In this document: piece by piece, positions 35,585-46,287 of the stretch
Numbering within the stretch: the first letter of the stretch is position 1
Layout: every line of letters begins with the position of its first letter
NCBI RefSeq assembly: GCF_947507565.1
Contig: NC_089182.1
Coordinates: 1,054,001-1,118,000, forward strand
Direction of reading: 5' to 3'
Length of the DNA: 64,000 bases
Source: Oscarella lobularis
Taxonomy: Eukaryota > Porifera > Homoscleromorpha > Homosclerophorida > Oscarellidae
Notes under the pieces: model-generated
The model's input: only the letters and a program-made list of their open reading frames with translations
What the model was told of the DNA's origin: nothing
Databases searched by the model: none
Made by a program: the position numbers and the translations under genes

Positions 35585-38500
35585 ATGGACGAATCTCGCC
35601 GACGGAGTCTGACGTCATTTGGGCCACTAACGCCCGAACCGCGAACGCGAACGGGCGGATTCTTTCGCAAGCTCTTTGCAAAAGACGCTTGGGACGAGGA
35701 AAAAGAGCCAGAAGTGGAGAGATTTCGATCGTCCACTCCTCCGCCGCGCCTCGTCGCGCCAACGAAGTCCAAAGAGGAACGAAAGTTTAAATCAGGATCA
35801 AAACTCTTCTTAGCTACAGCGACAAAGGAAATATCGGCGACTAAACGAAAGAAATCGGAATCGTTGCGAACGATTCCGCCAAAGCGAACTCTGCAGACAG
35901 TTCTGAGTCGAATCGGGAAAATAGTCGACACCCAGGTAGAAAGTAGGGCACTTCCAAACCTAAAAAATAATTTAGAAAATAATTAAATTAAATTAAATTA
36001 ATTATTTTTCTTTATCAAGGGTTCAAAAGAGGAGGATCTTCGTCAATACTGGATGAACGACGAGAGCTGCAAGTCGTGCTACGACTGCGGCGGCCTTTTC
36101 ACGACGTTTCGTCGTCGCCATCACTGCCGCGTCTGCGGTCAGATATTCTGCTCGCGTTGTTGCTGGGAGACGGTGCCCCTTCAGTGGGCGTACGGAGTGA
36201 AGGACTTGCGCGTCTGCAACTATTGCGCGACGATCGTCAAAGACTGTCGGCAGCGAGGCGAGCAGCACCAGTTGAAGCCTCCGTCGCCGGACAAGTCCAC
36301 GAGTTCGTCTTTGACTACTGTTGCCGCGGTGACGCCTGCTGCGAGTAGGGAATTGAAATTGGCTGGTGGTAGTGCTGAGGGTAGTAAGGTGGGCAGTTCA
36401 CCTGGCCGCACTGCGGCCGTTTCGCCTCATTCACGCACTGCTGGCTCGTCCGTTGATATGGGAATGTTGTCACCAGTGGGGTAAGGATGGGAAACGGGGT
36501 CCGACATTTCTGCACAATAGTTCACTAGGTCGTCGTCATCGGTTTTTTAGTAGTAGTCGACTATTGAGCTTTGTACTGATGCTAAGTCGGCTGAGTTTAG
36601 GCTGAGTTCCGGCAGGAGGGCGTCCTTGTCTTTGACAATGTACCGAAAGGGCGGCGCTGATTCCGATTTGGCGTCGTTTGCCAATCAAGCTCAGCTAAAG
36701 CAGAGCGCTCTTAAGTTTGGCGCGTCGGCTCTGCGACCAGCAAGGGTAGAGAGAGAGAGAGAAAGAGAAATATTTTCTCGGCACGATACATAACTCCAAC
36801 GTTTAGGAACCCAGTTTTGATTTGTACGATATGTGGCGCCAGATAGAGCAGCCCGATACCGGTCTCATTCAAAGCCACAGACATCGACTTCGAACGTATC
36901 CAAACACTCTTATAGCCAGTGAAGCGGTCGACTGGCTTGTAGCCAACAACAAAGCCAATAACAGGTAAAACACTTCTCCCTCTCATTCCTCCGTTTAAGA
37001 ACACAGCGTTTGTTTGAAAGGAGCCACGCGTGTCTTATTGGACAAGCTCTGCTCGACTCCAAACGCATTGAGCACATAAACGGCGACGTTCTTTTCAAAG
37101 ACGAATACGCTCTTTACAAGCTAGGCGTTGTAAGAGCCTTGAACTACTCAAGAGTATATATATTCACATACATTTAATTATTAAAGATGGGTACAATTGA
37201 AAGCGAAGAGAAGCAAGCAGAAGACGAGAAAACGAATCGAAATCAGGACGACGAAGCCGTTCCGGAATGGTTTCGAGGAATACCGACCGTACTCGAAGAC
37301 GAGGTAATTATCAGATAACGATAATTTAAAACCGCCTCGGAGCGTTCTTAACACGTTTCGTTTCATAGTTTGAACGAGCCAGTGAAAAAGGTAGCAAAGA
37401 GTCTTCTTTTCTTTATCTAATAATACGTAACGTAGGATCGCCTAATTTGAAAGAAAAACGCAGTGGTCGACTCCGACGGCTTTCTTTGGGAATCGAAGGC
37501 GACGAGGACGCGCCGATCGGCGAGCGTCGTCGTCAGGGATCGGGCTCGCTTTCCTATCGTCAGAGTCCAACGTCTTTTCTCACCGATCCCGAACAGCGAT
37601 ATTTATTCACGTCGCTTCACGCCGGCCAGTTGTCCGAGTTCCTCTTCCCCATTGGCGAATCGTTGTCGCTGAGCGACGGGCGAAAATCGGTTTCGACGCC
37701 GACGGGTGACGACGAAGTCAAAATTGCCGTCGATCGTCTTCAGTGAGCAAGTCGTGGGGGGCGGAAAGGACGCCCCCGTTATTTGTATTTGAAATTTTAG
37801 AGTTGCTCATAATCGTCATTTGGAGTGCGTTCTTCGGCAGCAGATGAGGATCGTCGGAGTGGACGAAGTTTGGCTTGAAACGATACTGCGCTTGGCTCGA
37901 GAAGTCAGTCTAAATGTAAGAAGGCACAAGAAAAAATATGCATATTACGTATAATTCCTTTCTCTTTTGCCTTTATATAAGGTTTTGCCGGATCACAGGC
38001 AGGGTGATGAAATGGACGTGCGAAAGTACATGAAGATAAAAAAAGTTTGTGTGACTTACTTACATTGGATTTTCTCCAGCCCTTTGACATTTTTCCTCAG
38101 GTGCCCGGTGATAGTCGTACGGCATCACAATACGTCAGTGGAGTCGTTTTTACGAAAACTCTCATCAATAAAAATGTAGATAGTGTGTTCTAAAGGCTTC
38201 GGCACTTATCTTTCCTTCTCTAGATGAAATCCTCTTTGCGTCGACCGAAAATTCTTTTACTCCACTGCGCCTTGGAGTACGAAGTAAGGACGAAACTCTG
38301 AAGAGATTTCGAAAGCGATCTCATTGACTTCCTCCTCCTTTCAGCGCGTCGAGAATAAATTCTCGTCGATCGACACGCTCGTTCTGCAGGAGCGGAGTCA
38401 CACGAAAACTCTCGTAGCTCGAATCAGGAAACTAAATCCTCAAATAGTAGTCGTCGAAAAGACGGCGTCACAAGTGGCTCGCGAAATGCTTCACCGCTTC

Positions 38501-41500
38501 GGCATAGCCCTCGTCGTCAAAGTGAAACCGGTGAGAAATCACGAAAAAAAGGATGTCGATTTGTTAAATTATTTTTTATTTTTAGAGCGTCATGTATAGA
38601 TTGTCTCGTTGCACGGGCGCCACCCTCGTGACGGCAATCGATCAGCTTCAATTCAACGCGACGAGTCTCGGAACGTGCGATTTCTTTCAACTGGTCACCT
38701 ATCAATTGCCGTCCGGTCGCGAGAAAACTCTCATGTCGTTCGAAGGCTGCCCGGCGGAGCGCGGCTGCACTCTCATTATACGAGGCGCTTCAAGACAAAA
38801 ACTAGAAAAAGTACGAGAAGAAAATATTACACAAGGAGACGAAGTAGTAAAATTTTATTTTTCAGGTGAAAAAAGTTCTCGGTTTCGCTGCGCTCGCCGC
38901 GTACAATTTGCGTCAGGAGATGCACTTTCTCGTCGACATGCAGGCCGTGCCGCAGCCCTTCGATCGAACCGTCTATCGGCACGTCGAAGCGCTACTTAAT
39001 ACGCCGCGTCGCCGTCGTTGCCGTGGCGACGACGAACGAGTTCTTTGTCCGCTCGTCGACGACTCCGCCGCCGCCGCCGTCGCCGCTCCCGCCGTCGAGA
39101 ACTCGTCCCTCGTTCGCGACATATTGGCTAGCACGTTTTTCGTCGCTTCGGGTGTCGATTCCGCCGTCGACGGCGGTCCGCCGACTGTCGACGAGCTTCT
39201 GCAAGAGCGCGACGGTTTTTTGCGTCGTTTCGTTCAAGTTCTCCTTAGCACGTCGCCGTTCGTCGTCTTTCCGCTTCCCTACTTGGAAACGGTGAAGGGA
39301 CGCACGTGCAACGTTCGACGATTTCTCTCCAAGTCCATTTACTGGTCCGAATCGTTTTGCACGGAACCGAACGACGCGGTCGACTGCGAGTCGAAGGGCA
39401 GTGACGTCGACGATGACGAAGACGTTTGGGTTGAGCCGGACTGGGGCGAACCGCATCCGTTCACGACGAGCGTTCTGTCGAATCTGATCGCTTCGCCGGC
39501 CAATGCGGCGGCACTCGCCGACTATAGAGCGCGCGGTGGACGCGTAGGATGTCGTCGTCGTCGTCGTCGTTCTCCCGGAAGTGCGCAGCGCCCGAGCGAC
39601 GACGTCGGGGGGTTAAAGTTAAAGTGTAGCGGTAACGACGACCTTTCGTCGCCTGCTGCGTCCGAAGTCGATGGCGGCGTTTTGTCAGTGAAACGAGCAG
39701 CGCCGTACGAACCGCCTCGCAATCAGAGGACGACCAAACAACCGAATAAAGTACGTATGTCGTTCGAAGACTCCCTGTAGCACGGTAACCGGATAAATGT
39801 GTTAGGTGGATTGTTTGAATCCGGCAAATCATCAGCAACTTCATATACTATTCAGTAGCCAGTCGTCGTTGTCGGGAAATGCCCCGAATCCTTGCATTTC
39901 ACCCTGGTAAATGCTAAGGCAAACAAATCTCATCTAATATATACTATGATTCTATTCTAGGATTGTAAGGATGAAATTCTACGGTCGCAATGATATTTCC
40001 TTGGGTGCCTTTCTTCAAAGATACTGCTTTCGGTAAGGAGCCACATTCCGAGACTCTCCCTCCCTCTGGACGTTTTGTTCTTGAGCGCAGGAGGCCGTAT
40101 CCCTGCGCGGTGGATAATTGCAATGTCGACATGGTAAAACACGTTCGTCATTTCGTGCACGGCCGTGCCGTCGTGCGACTTCAGCTGCAAGAGCTCAAAG
40201 ACCAAGCGACATCGGACGAGAATGACGTCGCCTGTTGGACGCTCTGCAAGCGATGCAAACAGGTAAAGAGAAAAGAAAAGAAGAATTCAAAATTCTCTTG
40301 TCGTTATTATTTTTAGACTTTCATGTCGCCGAATCCTTTGTCGCCCGAAGCGCAGGCGTTTTCGTTCGTCAAGTATTTGGAACTGCGCTTCTACGGTCGA
40401 CAGTATCGGCGTCTCGGACCGTGCACGCATTCGCTGAATCAAGATCACATACACGGATTCGTGTCGGGAAATATTGTCGCGACGTTCGAGTCAGTGAAAA
40501 ACGACGAAAAACGAGACTGGCGACGCACGTTTTTTTTTTGTTTTTCGTTTTTAGACACAGCACGATCGTTCTCCTCGAAGTCGTCATCCCCGCGATTCAA
40601 GTGACTCTCAGTACGCACGGCTACGAGTCGTTTGATTGGATGGAAGAGGTGAAAACAGTTCACAGCAGGTAGTTTCGTCGCGTTTTTTTACTTCGAATTA
40701 ATCTCGCCTTGAAAAAACCTCTTGCGTGCGAACAGCTTCATCGATTTACACAAGGCCGTCGAAGAGAGGCTCGTCGATATGACCGAGAATTCGCGTCTGA
40801 TTGAGGAAATTCAAGAGCAGCTCAAAGTTCACAAGAGGAGCCTTCAAGTACGTGCGTTGTCAGATATCGACCGCTCTCGTTGGCTCAATCGACGATTAGA
40901 TCGAGCAAGAGGAGGTGTTGAAAAACGTTGACAAAGTCAAAAAAATGGTGGAACAAAGAAAGATGATTTCGTCGACCAACGAAGAGTCGACGGTGACGGA
41001 TTATAGCGAAGTCGTGGAGGTCGTCGACGCCGTCAATCAGCTGAAAAGAGCCTGCGTCGATCGACTGAACTTCTGGAATAGAAAGTGAGAAACAGAGCGA
41101 ATCAGTAGCAATATATTTCGATTTATTGACAGTTTCAACGAAATTCATTCGACCATGCAAAGATACCGACGAACGCCGACGAGTAGAATATCAAAGGTCG
41201 CTGCATATAGAGAGGTTGTCTTAAAATTTCTCCCCTGACGCATTCCGAATCACCTTTCTCGTGATTTTCCCTCGTAGGCGGACTCGCCGCAAACGCCGCC
41301 TTCCAGGCCACCACCGGAATCGACTGTCGGCAACGACGCTCCCTCTGAACGACTCGCCGAAAGCGTGGAAATGCAATCGAGCGAGATTTCGGACGACCTC
41401 GTCGTCATTCGTCGTCGCGCTAGCGCCAGCGTTTCGTATAAGCGACAGTCGAGCGAATCGGATCGCCCATCGGACGTCCCCGTCGCTGGAGCGACGTTGG

Positions 41501-43794
41501 AGGCTTCGATGGAGAGTGCGTACAATTGCAGCTAGGTTTTTTGATGTCGATTGAGGGTTTGTTCCTTCGCCTAGCGAATCGCAAAGACAATACAATCGAA
41601 AAGGGAAAGCCAAGGCGAATGGGATCGACGTTTTTTTCTCGTCTTTTACCTGAAGCTCCGTTCCAGGCCGTACAATCACCCTTGTTAGTAGTGGGTGCTC
41701 CTTGTTTTATTAGAAGACGATGGCGTTGATATTTAGTCCTTTGACGGAGCACTACACGTTACCGCTGTGTAGAAATTTGACGGTGGCTGTGTACGATAAA
41801 GAACCGAGCTCAATAATTGCTTACGCCTTGAGGTAAACATTAGAAAATAATCAGTGTGCAGTAGAGAACGGACCTATTGTAATGTACAGCACAAAAGAGT
41901 ACGGAGAACAGCTAAAGTTGATTCAAGGACAAGAGGCTGCCTCTTTGGCAGCTGAAGTGGCTTCCGTAGGATCTGGAACAAAGTTCGTTGCCTAGCTACT
42001 CGTTGAGCGACTGGACTTTTTAAATTTTTTTTGTGTTGTATAGCGAAAAGCAGCAACGCAGTCGCGGCGTGTCGCCCAGTCTCGATGAAATCGCCGCGTC
42101 GTTTCGCGAGTTGCACTACGCTCCGTCGCCGACGGCGTTGGAGTCGGGTTCGACGACGCCGTGCGGGCCGACGAAAGAAAAGGAAGGCTTTATTCAGTCG
42201 TTCCTCAATCTATTTCGCAGCAGCGACGACAACGGCGGCGCCGACGCCGACGCCATACGCATGCCTTCGTTGTCGAGAGAGACGACGCCGGAACGATCGT
42301 TTAACGATGCGAAGGCAAAAGAGGACGTAGCGTGTGAGAGAAGGCGAAACCAGCGCAGATAGTTATTTGGCGAATGCATGCTCTTTTCTTTGCAGCGCTG
42401 AAAGGGGACGAGCCCGACGGAGGGTTGAAGTCGCCGCTAGTCGGCCCAAGCGGCGGGAGCGGGGTTGGAGTCAAAGAGCACGCCACTGTTGGTTCGTTGG
42501 AGTTGAATGCGTTCTAGAAATACCGTCGTCTTATCGGCCTACTTCTCTAGATTATAATTCCGAATCGTACAAGTTCTACTGTCAAGTTTTCTTTGCGGAA
42601 AAATTTCGCAAACTTAGGGAGATTACGTTTCCGGCGGGGGAAGAGCGGTGCGAAGCGGACGGGTTGGGAATTAGCAAAAGGTTTTCGCGATTTGTACATG
42701 CAGGTACGCTCGTTCGCTTTCGCGCTGTCGGCTTTGGTCGGCAAAGGGCGGAAAGTCCGGTTCGAAATTCTGTAAAACATTCGGTACGACAGACTGTGAG
42801 CACGTTGGAATTTTTTCGATTGTTTCTCTCTAGACGATCGACTTATAATCAAACAGATGAGTGCGCCCGAACAGCAGTCTTTTATGAAATTCGCTCCTCG
42901 TTATTTTGACTTCGTGATAAATGCTCACACTAACAACGTAAGGATCGCGCGTTCTTTGCACAGAAATCCTATGCAATTGTTTGAGTAGAAACCGACTGTG
43001 ATTGCAAAGGTTTTGGGCGTGTATCGAATCGTCTTTCGGAACAACGTCACGAACGCGTCTCTTAAACAAGACGTGCTGGTAATGGAGAATTTATTTTACG
43101 GGAGAAAGATCGCTCGTGTATGCACCATCCTCGCAACGTGCGCCTATTTCATGCCAAAACCCCTCTGTAGATATTTGATTTGAAGGGATCGGAAAGAAAT
43201 CGATACGTTCAGACGACGAATCAAAGCGACGTTCTTATGGACACCAATCTTCTCGAATGTGCGTAGTAGTCTATGCTATTTGCCAGAGGCAGAGAGAGAA
43301 CAAGTGCGTTCTTTTAGTCGTCGTCGAATCGCCCCTGTTCATTCGCCCCCACGCGAAGAGCGTTTTGAAGAAGTGCATTGTAACCGATACGGAATTTCTC
43401 TCCAAGCAACTCGTCATGGACTATTCGCTATTGGTGGGAATAGACGAATCGCGATCGGAGCTGGTAGTCGGAATAATCGGTGAGAGCGACGAGGTTTTTT
43501 TCCGCTCGCAAAATAATAGAAACGAATCTCTTATACGTAGACTTTATTCGGACTTTCACGTGGGACAAGCGACTCGAAATGTGGGTAAAATCGTCGGGAA
43601 TTCTCGGCGGTCACGGCAAAATGCCGACCGTCGTTTCGCCGGACGTCTACCGAAAGCGATTCTGCGAAGCGATGGAGCGATACTTTATCGAAGTACCGGA
43701 CAAGTGGTCGGGACTCGGCGCCGTCGACATGGACGACGAATCAGCGGCGGCGGCGGCGGCGGCGGCGAAACAGCGTGAAGCAGAGTCAAATTAA
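35585..43794 (+). CDS. PIKFYVE: 1-phosphatidylinositol-3-phosphate 5-kinase (PIKfyve/Fab1)
   Basis: This kinase makes PI(3,5)P2 from PI3P on endosomes. Thirty-six exons join in phase: 35585-35935, 36020-36480, 36616-36745, 36807-36964, 37021-37129, 37187-37303, 37369-37390, 37436-37742, 37801-37915, 37982-38044, 38101-38175, 38224-38283, 38345-38530, 38586-38810, 38866-39750, 39806-39906, 39961-40032, 40091-40262, 40317-40489, 40555-40668, 40736-40847, 40900-41084, 41133-41214, 41278-41515, 41667-41683, 41714-41832, 41890-41982, 42044-42333, 42396-42491, 42551-42647, 42704-42783, 42834-42937, 42989-43117, 43171-43258, 43318-43479, 43541-43794. The product is about 2013 residues (human about 2100). 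FYVE zinc finger (RRRHHCR motif) lies near residues 130-195, DEP near 315-410, the chaperonin-like domain and conserved Cys-rich region in the middle, and the PIP kinase from about 1715 to the end (DLKGS, IDYSLLVG, and an activation loop with GILGGHGKMPTVVSP). The start at 35585 gives an SFGPLTPE motif like the vertebrate N-terminus; 35507 is an alternative. Small variable-region exons are the least certain. Confidence 0.93.
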
Positions 43795-43798
43795 TAAA
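43793..43798 (+). terminator. PIKfyve polyadenylation signal AATAAA
   Basis: A canonical AATAAA overlaps the last bases of the TAA stop codon, so the 3'UTR is probably only 15-30 nt. The convergent PSAT-type gene ends at 43822. Confidence 0.6.
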
Positions 43799-43821
43799 TG
43801 AGTATTTCGTGAGTACTAAAC

Positions 43822-46065
43822 TTATAATTCATTCCTGTGTTGACTGTCTTTCTCTATATTTTTCTCTATGAACCCTTCGGCGGTGCCGCACGGTCCCCAC
43901 CAGCCGTTGCTCGGTCCGAACGCTCGCACGGCCTGCTCGCATCTGCCTTCGTATTTGCAGAATCCGCTCATGCATTGATCGTCGACGCACTTGCATCGCG
44001 GTAGCTTTTCCGCCGTCTTCTTCTCCGTCTTCTCCTCCGCGTCGCCGTTTTTCTTTCTCAGCCGACACGACTGCGATAGATGAAGATCGCCGAAGCGATA
44101 ATCGTAGACGCAGTACTTGCTCCACTTGCACTCGGCGCGCCCGTAATCCCAAACGCATTCGTCGTCGACTGACGGCGGCTTCGCGCTGCCGCGACTCTCG
44201 GTGCGCGCCTGAAGTCCGGCGACCTGCTCTCGATCCGCCATCTCGCGCTTCAACTCGCGAAACGACAAGTGCTGCAGATGCGAGCTAAGCAACTCGGTTT
44301 TAACGAGCTGGAGCACGGACTCCGATTCCATGAGACCGCGATGGGGAATACTTTCCAATTCCCACACGGACGTCTCCTCGAGTCGTCGCTGGTCGTCCCA
44401 GCGAGCGTGCTCGTAGAAAACGTTGTACTGACGCGACGAATCGGGCTTGGGCGGCAACGTGTGATTGACGGCGACGTCGACGAATCGTTCGACGTCGTCG
44501 TCGCCGTAGTGTCTCTCCTGCGGCACGCGAGTCACGTTGACCCGTCGACCGAGCCACGTGTGACACCAAGACAACGACTCGTACGGCACCGTTCCGTCGC
44601 CGGATTTCTGAACGCCGTCGCGAACGCGCTCGGCGGCGTCGTCGGCCGACGCGCCGGACGACCAGCGAAGTTTACGAGGCACTCCTTCTTCGGTTAAAAT
44701 GTCGTACGCGTCCCACGTGACGACGCGCTCGTGTCCTCCGCCGCCGTCGTCTGCCGGCACGACGACTTCCGACTTGCGAAGCTTGAGCGCTAGCGTCGTC
44801 GAAACGCCGACGCCGTAGGCGCAGATGACGCGTTTGACGGGCGGTCGCGGCCATGGCTTATGAAGCACGTCGGCGAGGGGATCGCGATCGTAGAAACGAA
44901 GCAGTTGCTCGGCGGTTTCGTTCATGAGAGCGTCGTAGCGACCGAGTCGACGAAAGACGTGGCCGTTTCGAACGGCGTTCGCGTCGAAGTCGTACGTCTT
45001 ACCGGTTTCGGGAATGTCGACGCGAAGTAGCGGCACGCGTCGTACGACGGGATTCGTCGCGCGATAATTGTCGTCGGCGGCGTTCGGCGGATGAGGCGTC
45101 ATCAAGTGCGACGAGCTGAACGTCGAGCCGAGATGACGGGCCTCGTGCATGGGAAACGCCGGCAAGCCGAACGTTATGCCAGATAGGAGTCCCTGGAGAG
45201 CTTCCGTCGAACCGAGAACGGGTGGCGCTGCGGCGATGAGCGTGTGCACGTACTCGTCGAGCCAGGCGCGATAGTGAAAGAGGCCCAAGTCGGCTTTGAG
45301 CCATTCGGTGAAATAGTGAAAGATGACGTTGCCAAGCGAGTGAGCGACGATAACCGCGCTTCCGTCGTCGTCGAAGTCGCCGTTTTTCTCCGCTTGGCGT
45401 ACGGCGTGTTCGATCGTGTATTTGAGTCGGGAAAAGTAGCCGTCGCGCGTTTCCAATAGCGACGGCGCTAATCGAAAGTCATAAGGGGCGGCGACCATTG
45501 TTCGATGCGGTTCGTATCCTAGCGACGCCGCCATGTCGATAAACGATTTCCACACGCTGCTCAACGGTCCCGTAATGAATCCGGGACTCAATTCGGTGAC
45601 GGCGTCGAGACCTTCGTCGGCGCGACTTTTGCACGTGGGCGTGTCGTCCTGCGTGACTGGATCCAATTCGACGCAATCGAGCCAGCAACGACGCGCCGAG
45701 AAGTACATCGCCAAATCGAGCCACGAATCGCCGCCGATTTTAAAATTCGTCAATCCGTCGCGACAGCCGCTCGTCTGCCAGACGCGTAGACGACTCGAAG
45801 CGAACGCCGGAATGATGACGAGAGGACGCATCGTCTGCGGCGCGCGTCCGTTCGCTCGATCGCGCGCAATCGACTCGCGTAGCGTGCGACGTTCGCGTTC
45901 CGTCAGGGGCATCCGTATTGCGTCGAGCGTCTTGAAAACGCGATCGGCGGCAACGTCGTCGGTCTTTATCGTCGTCGCTGACGACTCTCGATTGGTTTCG
46001 GGATCGCCGCACGCGCCTCCGACGACGAGACGGCACAGAAGGTAGAGAAGAGTCCAACTGGCCAT
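43822..46065 (-). CDS. Phospholipid:sterol acyltransferase-like enzyme (LCAT/PDAT superfamily, PSAT1 type)
   Basis: This intronless gene encodes 747 residues. Enzymes of this family move an acyl chain from a phospholipid to a sterol. A short hydrophobic N-terminus (residues 3-18) suggests a signal peptide and an ER or secreted location. The alpha/beta-hydrolase triad can be read as Ser243 in VAHSLGN, Asp490 in SGDGTVPY and His519 in RHYGDDD, and an oxyanion loop lies near PAFASS (residues 90-95). The stretches LLETRDGYFSRLK, LSGITFGLP and SLSWC-x-x-WLG, and a C-terminal block with WDYG, YC-x-Y-x-Y, FGDLHL and QSCRLR (about residues 645-685), are hallmarks I recall from plant PSAT1 rather than vertebrate LCAT. 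A further Cys-rich tail (about 695-725) follows and is not part of the plant enzyme as I remember it. The gene converges on PIKfyve with 27 bp between stop codons and is divergent from CASC3. Confidence 0.85.
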   Translation of the reverse strand: MASWTLLYLLCRLVVGGACGDPETNRESSATTIKTDDVAADRVFKTLDAIRMPLTERERRTLRESIARDRANGRAPQTMRPLVIIPAFASSRLRVWQTSGCRDGLTNFKIGGDSWLDLAMYFSARRCWLDCVELDPVTQDDTPTCKSRADEGLDAVTELSPGFITGPLSSVWKSFIDMAASLGYEPHRTMVAAPYDFRLAPSLLETRDGYFSRLKYTIEHAVRQAEKNGDFDDDGSAVIVAHSLGNVIFHYFTEWLKADLGLFHYRAWLDEYVHTLIAAAPPVLGSTEALQGLLSGITFGLPAFPMHEARHLGSTFSSSHLMTPHPPNAADDNYRATNPVVRRVPLLRVDIPETGKTYDFDANAVRNGHVFRRLGRYDALMNETAEQLLRFYDRDPLADVLHKPWPRPPVKRVICAYGVGVSTTLALKLRKSEVVVPADDGGGGHERVVTWDAYDILTEEGVPRKLRWSSGASADDAAERVRDGVQKSGDGTVPYESLSWCHTWLGRRVNVTRVPQERHYGDDDVERFVDVAVNHTLPPKPDSSRQYNVFYEHARWDDQRRLEETSVWELESIPHRGLMESESVLQLVKTELLSSHLQHLSFRELKREMADREQVAGLQARTESRGSAKPPSVDDECVWDYGRAECKWSKYCVYDYRFGDLHLSQSCRLRKKNGDAEEKTEKKTAEKLPRCKCVDDQCMSGFCKYEGRCEQAVRAFGPSNGWWGPCGTAEGFIEKNIEKDSQHRNEL

Positions 46066-46287
46066 TATTTCCGGTTTGGTTTATTAGCGTCACAAGTGTT
46101 TCAAATTTCTTTGCTTGTAGCTGATGTGTTTCGCTATCATAGATGCTACAGTAGTGAGTTCGTCGGATTGTTCGACGGGCTTCTAGAACGATTTGTCGGC
46201 TGTTGCGTAATTTTTCTTGCCTTAGCGCGCTTTTGACTCGTGCGTTCGACTGCGTTCGTTTGTGACTCGCGAAATTGCGCTTTTGAA
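46066..46287. promoter_or_regulatory. Shared divergent promoter region, PSAT-type gene / CASC3
   Basis: Only 222 bp separate the two start codons, which point away from each other, so both promoters must lie here. I see no TATA box in a convincing position. A GCGTCAC element near 46086 is a CRE-like half-site. Confidence 0.45.

Noticed and set aside
41516..41666. Possible C/D-box snoRNA in PIKfyve intron 24 (TGATGT and CTGA present)
   Set aside because: Box D is only about 15 nt from the 3' splice site, there is no terminal stem, and no rRNA match was recognised.
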